Source of the DNA: Limimaricola cinnabarinus
GTDB taxonomy: Bacteria > Pseudomonadota > Alphaproteobacteria > Rhodobacterales > Rhodobacteraceae
Length of the DNA stretch: 64,000 nt
Direction of reading: 5' to 3'
Assembly: GCF_002723615.1 (NCBI RefSeq)
Contig: NZ_KZ304958.1
Location: forward strand, 62,001-126,000
Shown: one piece after another, positions 63,111 to 64,000 of the stretch
How positions within the stretch are numbered: position 1 is the stretch's first letter
Layout of the letters: each line of letters opens with the position of its first letter
The notes under the pieces: generated by a model
Databases searched by the model: none
What the model was told of the DNA's origin: nothing
What the model saw: the letters and a program-made list of their open reading frames with translations, nothing else
Translations under genes and position numbers: made by a program

Positions 63111-64000
63111 ATGCCCGAAAGCGAACCGCCCCGGCTCGACGCCGCCGCCCTGGCCGAGCTGACCGCCTGGCGGCACGAGCTGCACAGGCATCCGGAGCTG
63201 TCGGGACAGGAGGCCGCGACGGCGGCGCGCGTCGCGGAGCGGCTGGAGAGGACGCGCCCCGACATGCTGCTGACCGGCCTCGGCGGCCACGGGGTCGCCG
63301 CGGTCTATGAGGGCGCGGCCCCCGGCCCCACCCTTCTGCTGCGCTGCGAGCTCGACGCGCTGCCGATCGAGGAGACGGGCCTGCCGGACTGGCGTTCGAC
63401 CGTGCCGGGCCGGGGGCATCTGTGCGGTCATGACGGGCATATGGCGATCCTTGCGGGCATGGCCGAGCTGCTCGGGCGGCATCGCCCCCGCCAGGGGCGC
63501 GCGGTGCTTCTGTTCCAGCCTTCCGAGGAGGACGGCCGGGGCGCGGCCGCCGTGATCGCCGACCCGGCCTTCGCCCGGATCGCGCCGGACTGGGCCTTTG
63601 CGCTGCACAACATGCCGGGGCTGCCGCTGGGCCATGCGGCACTGCGGCCCGGCCCCGCGGCCTGCGCCTCGCGGGGGCTGCGGATCGCGCTCACCGGGCG
63701 GACCGCCCATGCCTCGCAGCCCGAGACGGGGCGCTCGCCCATGGAAGCGATCAGCGCGCTGATGCCTGCGCTGACCGCGCTTGGCGCGGGCCGCATCGAA
63801 GACGCGGAATTCGCCCTCGTCACGATCACCCATGCCCGGATGGGCGCGCCCGCCTTCGGCATCGCCCCGGGCGAAGCCGAGCTCTTCGTCACGCTGCGCA
63901 GCCTGACCGATGCCCGCATGACCGGGCTGGTGCGCGAGGCCGAGGCCTTGGCGCGGCAGGCGGCGGAGCGCCACGGGCTCGGGCTTGCGATCACGCATCA
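63111..64000 (+). CDS. M20 family amidohydrolase (partial)
   Basis: A frame starting at ATG 63111 (after GGAGTGAGCC) stays open to the window end, giving 296 codons of a M20/AmhX/HipO-type zinc hydrolase. Visible features are WRHELHRHPELSGQE, the metal-binding LCGHDGHMAILAG, FQPSEEDGRG and ITHARMGAPAFGIAPGEAELFVTLR, which marks the start of the return to the catalytic domain. Missing the C-terminus only because the window ends. Such enzymes deacylate N-acyl or amide compounds such as hippurate. It is divergent from the SsuA-like operon with 206 bases between. Confidence 0.9.
   Translation, partial: MPESEPPRLDAAALAELTAWRHELHRHPELSGQEAATAARVAERLERTRPDMLLTGLGGHGVAAVYEGAAPGPTLLLRCELDALPIEETGLPDWRSTVPGRGHLCGHDGHMAILAGMAELLGRHRPRQGRAVLLFQPSEEDGRGAAAVIADPAFARIAPDWAFALHNMPGLPLGHAALRPGPAACASRGLRIALTGRTAHASQPETGRSPMEAISALMPALTALGAGRIEDAEFALVTITHARMGAPAFGIAPGEAELFVTLRSLTDARMTGLVREAEALARQAAERHGLGLAITH

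Noticed and set aside
1-64000. Search for tRNA, rRNA, CRISPR arrays, insertion sequences, integrases and replication genes
   Set aside because: None seen on either strand by reading. A short tRNA could be missed without a covariance search, but no candidate stood out.

Overview
The window looks like a GC-rich alphaproteobacterial chromosome or large replicon, most likely from the Rhodobacterales. The reasons are the very high GC content, two TRAP transporters (one DctP type, one TAXI type), a hut cluster that uses the HutF/HutG deformylation route, and about seven LysR-type regulators beside substrate-specific operons. I see no rRNA, tRNA, CRISPR array, insertion sequence, phage gene or replication gene. 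Most of the window is a row of catabolic modules, each with its own regulator and often its own importer.

Layout. 1-8.4 kb: a DUF1127 protein, an MliC-type lysozyme inhibitor, and a quinone/electrophile-stress neighbourhood (HxlR regulator, pirin, WrbA-type quinone reductase, GNAT, MhqD-like hydrolase, MhqO-like dioxygenase, LysR). This stretch carries several deletion scars: a gutted KefC-type antiporter, a truncated DUF5996 gene, and an in-frame LysR-DoxX chimera. 8.5-11.6 kb: a sulfatase, a small unknown ORF and a LysR regulator. 11.8-24.0 kb: two operons flanking an IclR gene (cupin, alpha/beta hydrolase, extradiol-type VOC dioxygenase, SDR, ThDP enzyme, aspartate-dehydrogenase-like protein, aldehyde dehydrogenase; then a NicC-like flavin monooxygenase and TRAP dctPQM). 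A repeated GTTC-N6-GAAC motif precedes each of the three transcription units. 24.4-35.1 kb: a LysR gene divergent from a tightly coupled operon encoding a TAXI TRAP importer, a sulfatase, a SulP permease, and HmgA, MaiA and FahA of homogentisate degradation. 35.2-37.1 kb: LysR and a PhyH-type oxygenase. 37.5-44.9 kb: a complete histidine utilisation set (hutC, hutU, hutG, hutH, hutI, hutF). 44.9-55.7 kb: a peptide-type ABC transporter with an XRE-cupin regulator, a binding protein, an M24 peptidase, a ferredoxin, a DHDPS-family lyase and a ketoglutarate-semialdehyde-type dehydrogenase. 56.0-62.9 kb: a LysR gene and an operon with a nitrate/sulfonate-type ABC importer, an FAD oxidoreductase, a class III CoA-transferase and a crotonase. 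63.1 kb to the end: a partial M20 amidohydrolase.

How the parts work together. The TAXI-sulfatase-SulP-homogentisate operon reads as one route: import an aromatic sulfate ester, remove and move the sulfate, then cleave the ring to fumarate and acetoacetate. No hpd gene accompanies it, so homogentisate would have to come from another source such as a sulfate ester. I rate this the best candidate for an undescribed system here. The IclR-linked module looks like a separate aromatic or N-heteroaromatic pathway. The peptide module plausibly ends in 2-oxoglutarate. All substrate assignments are inference from gene content.
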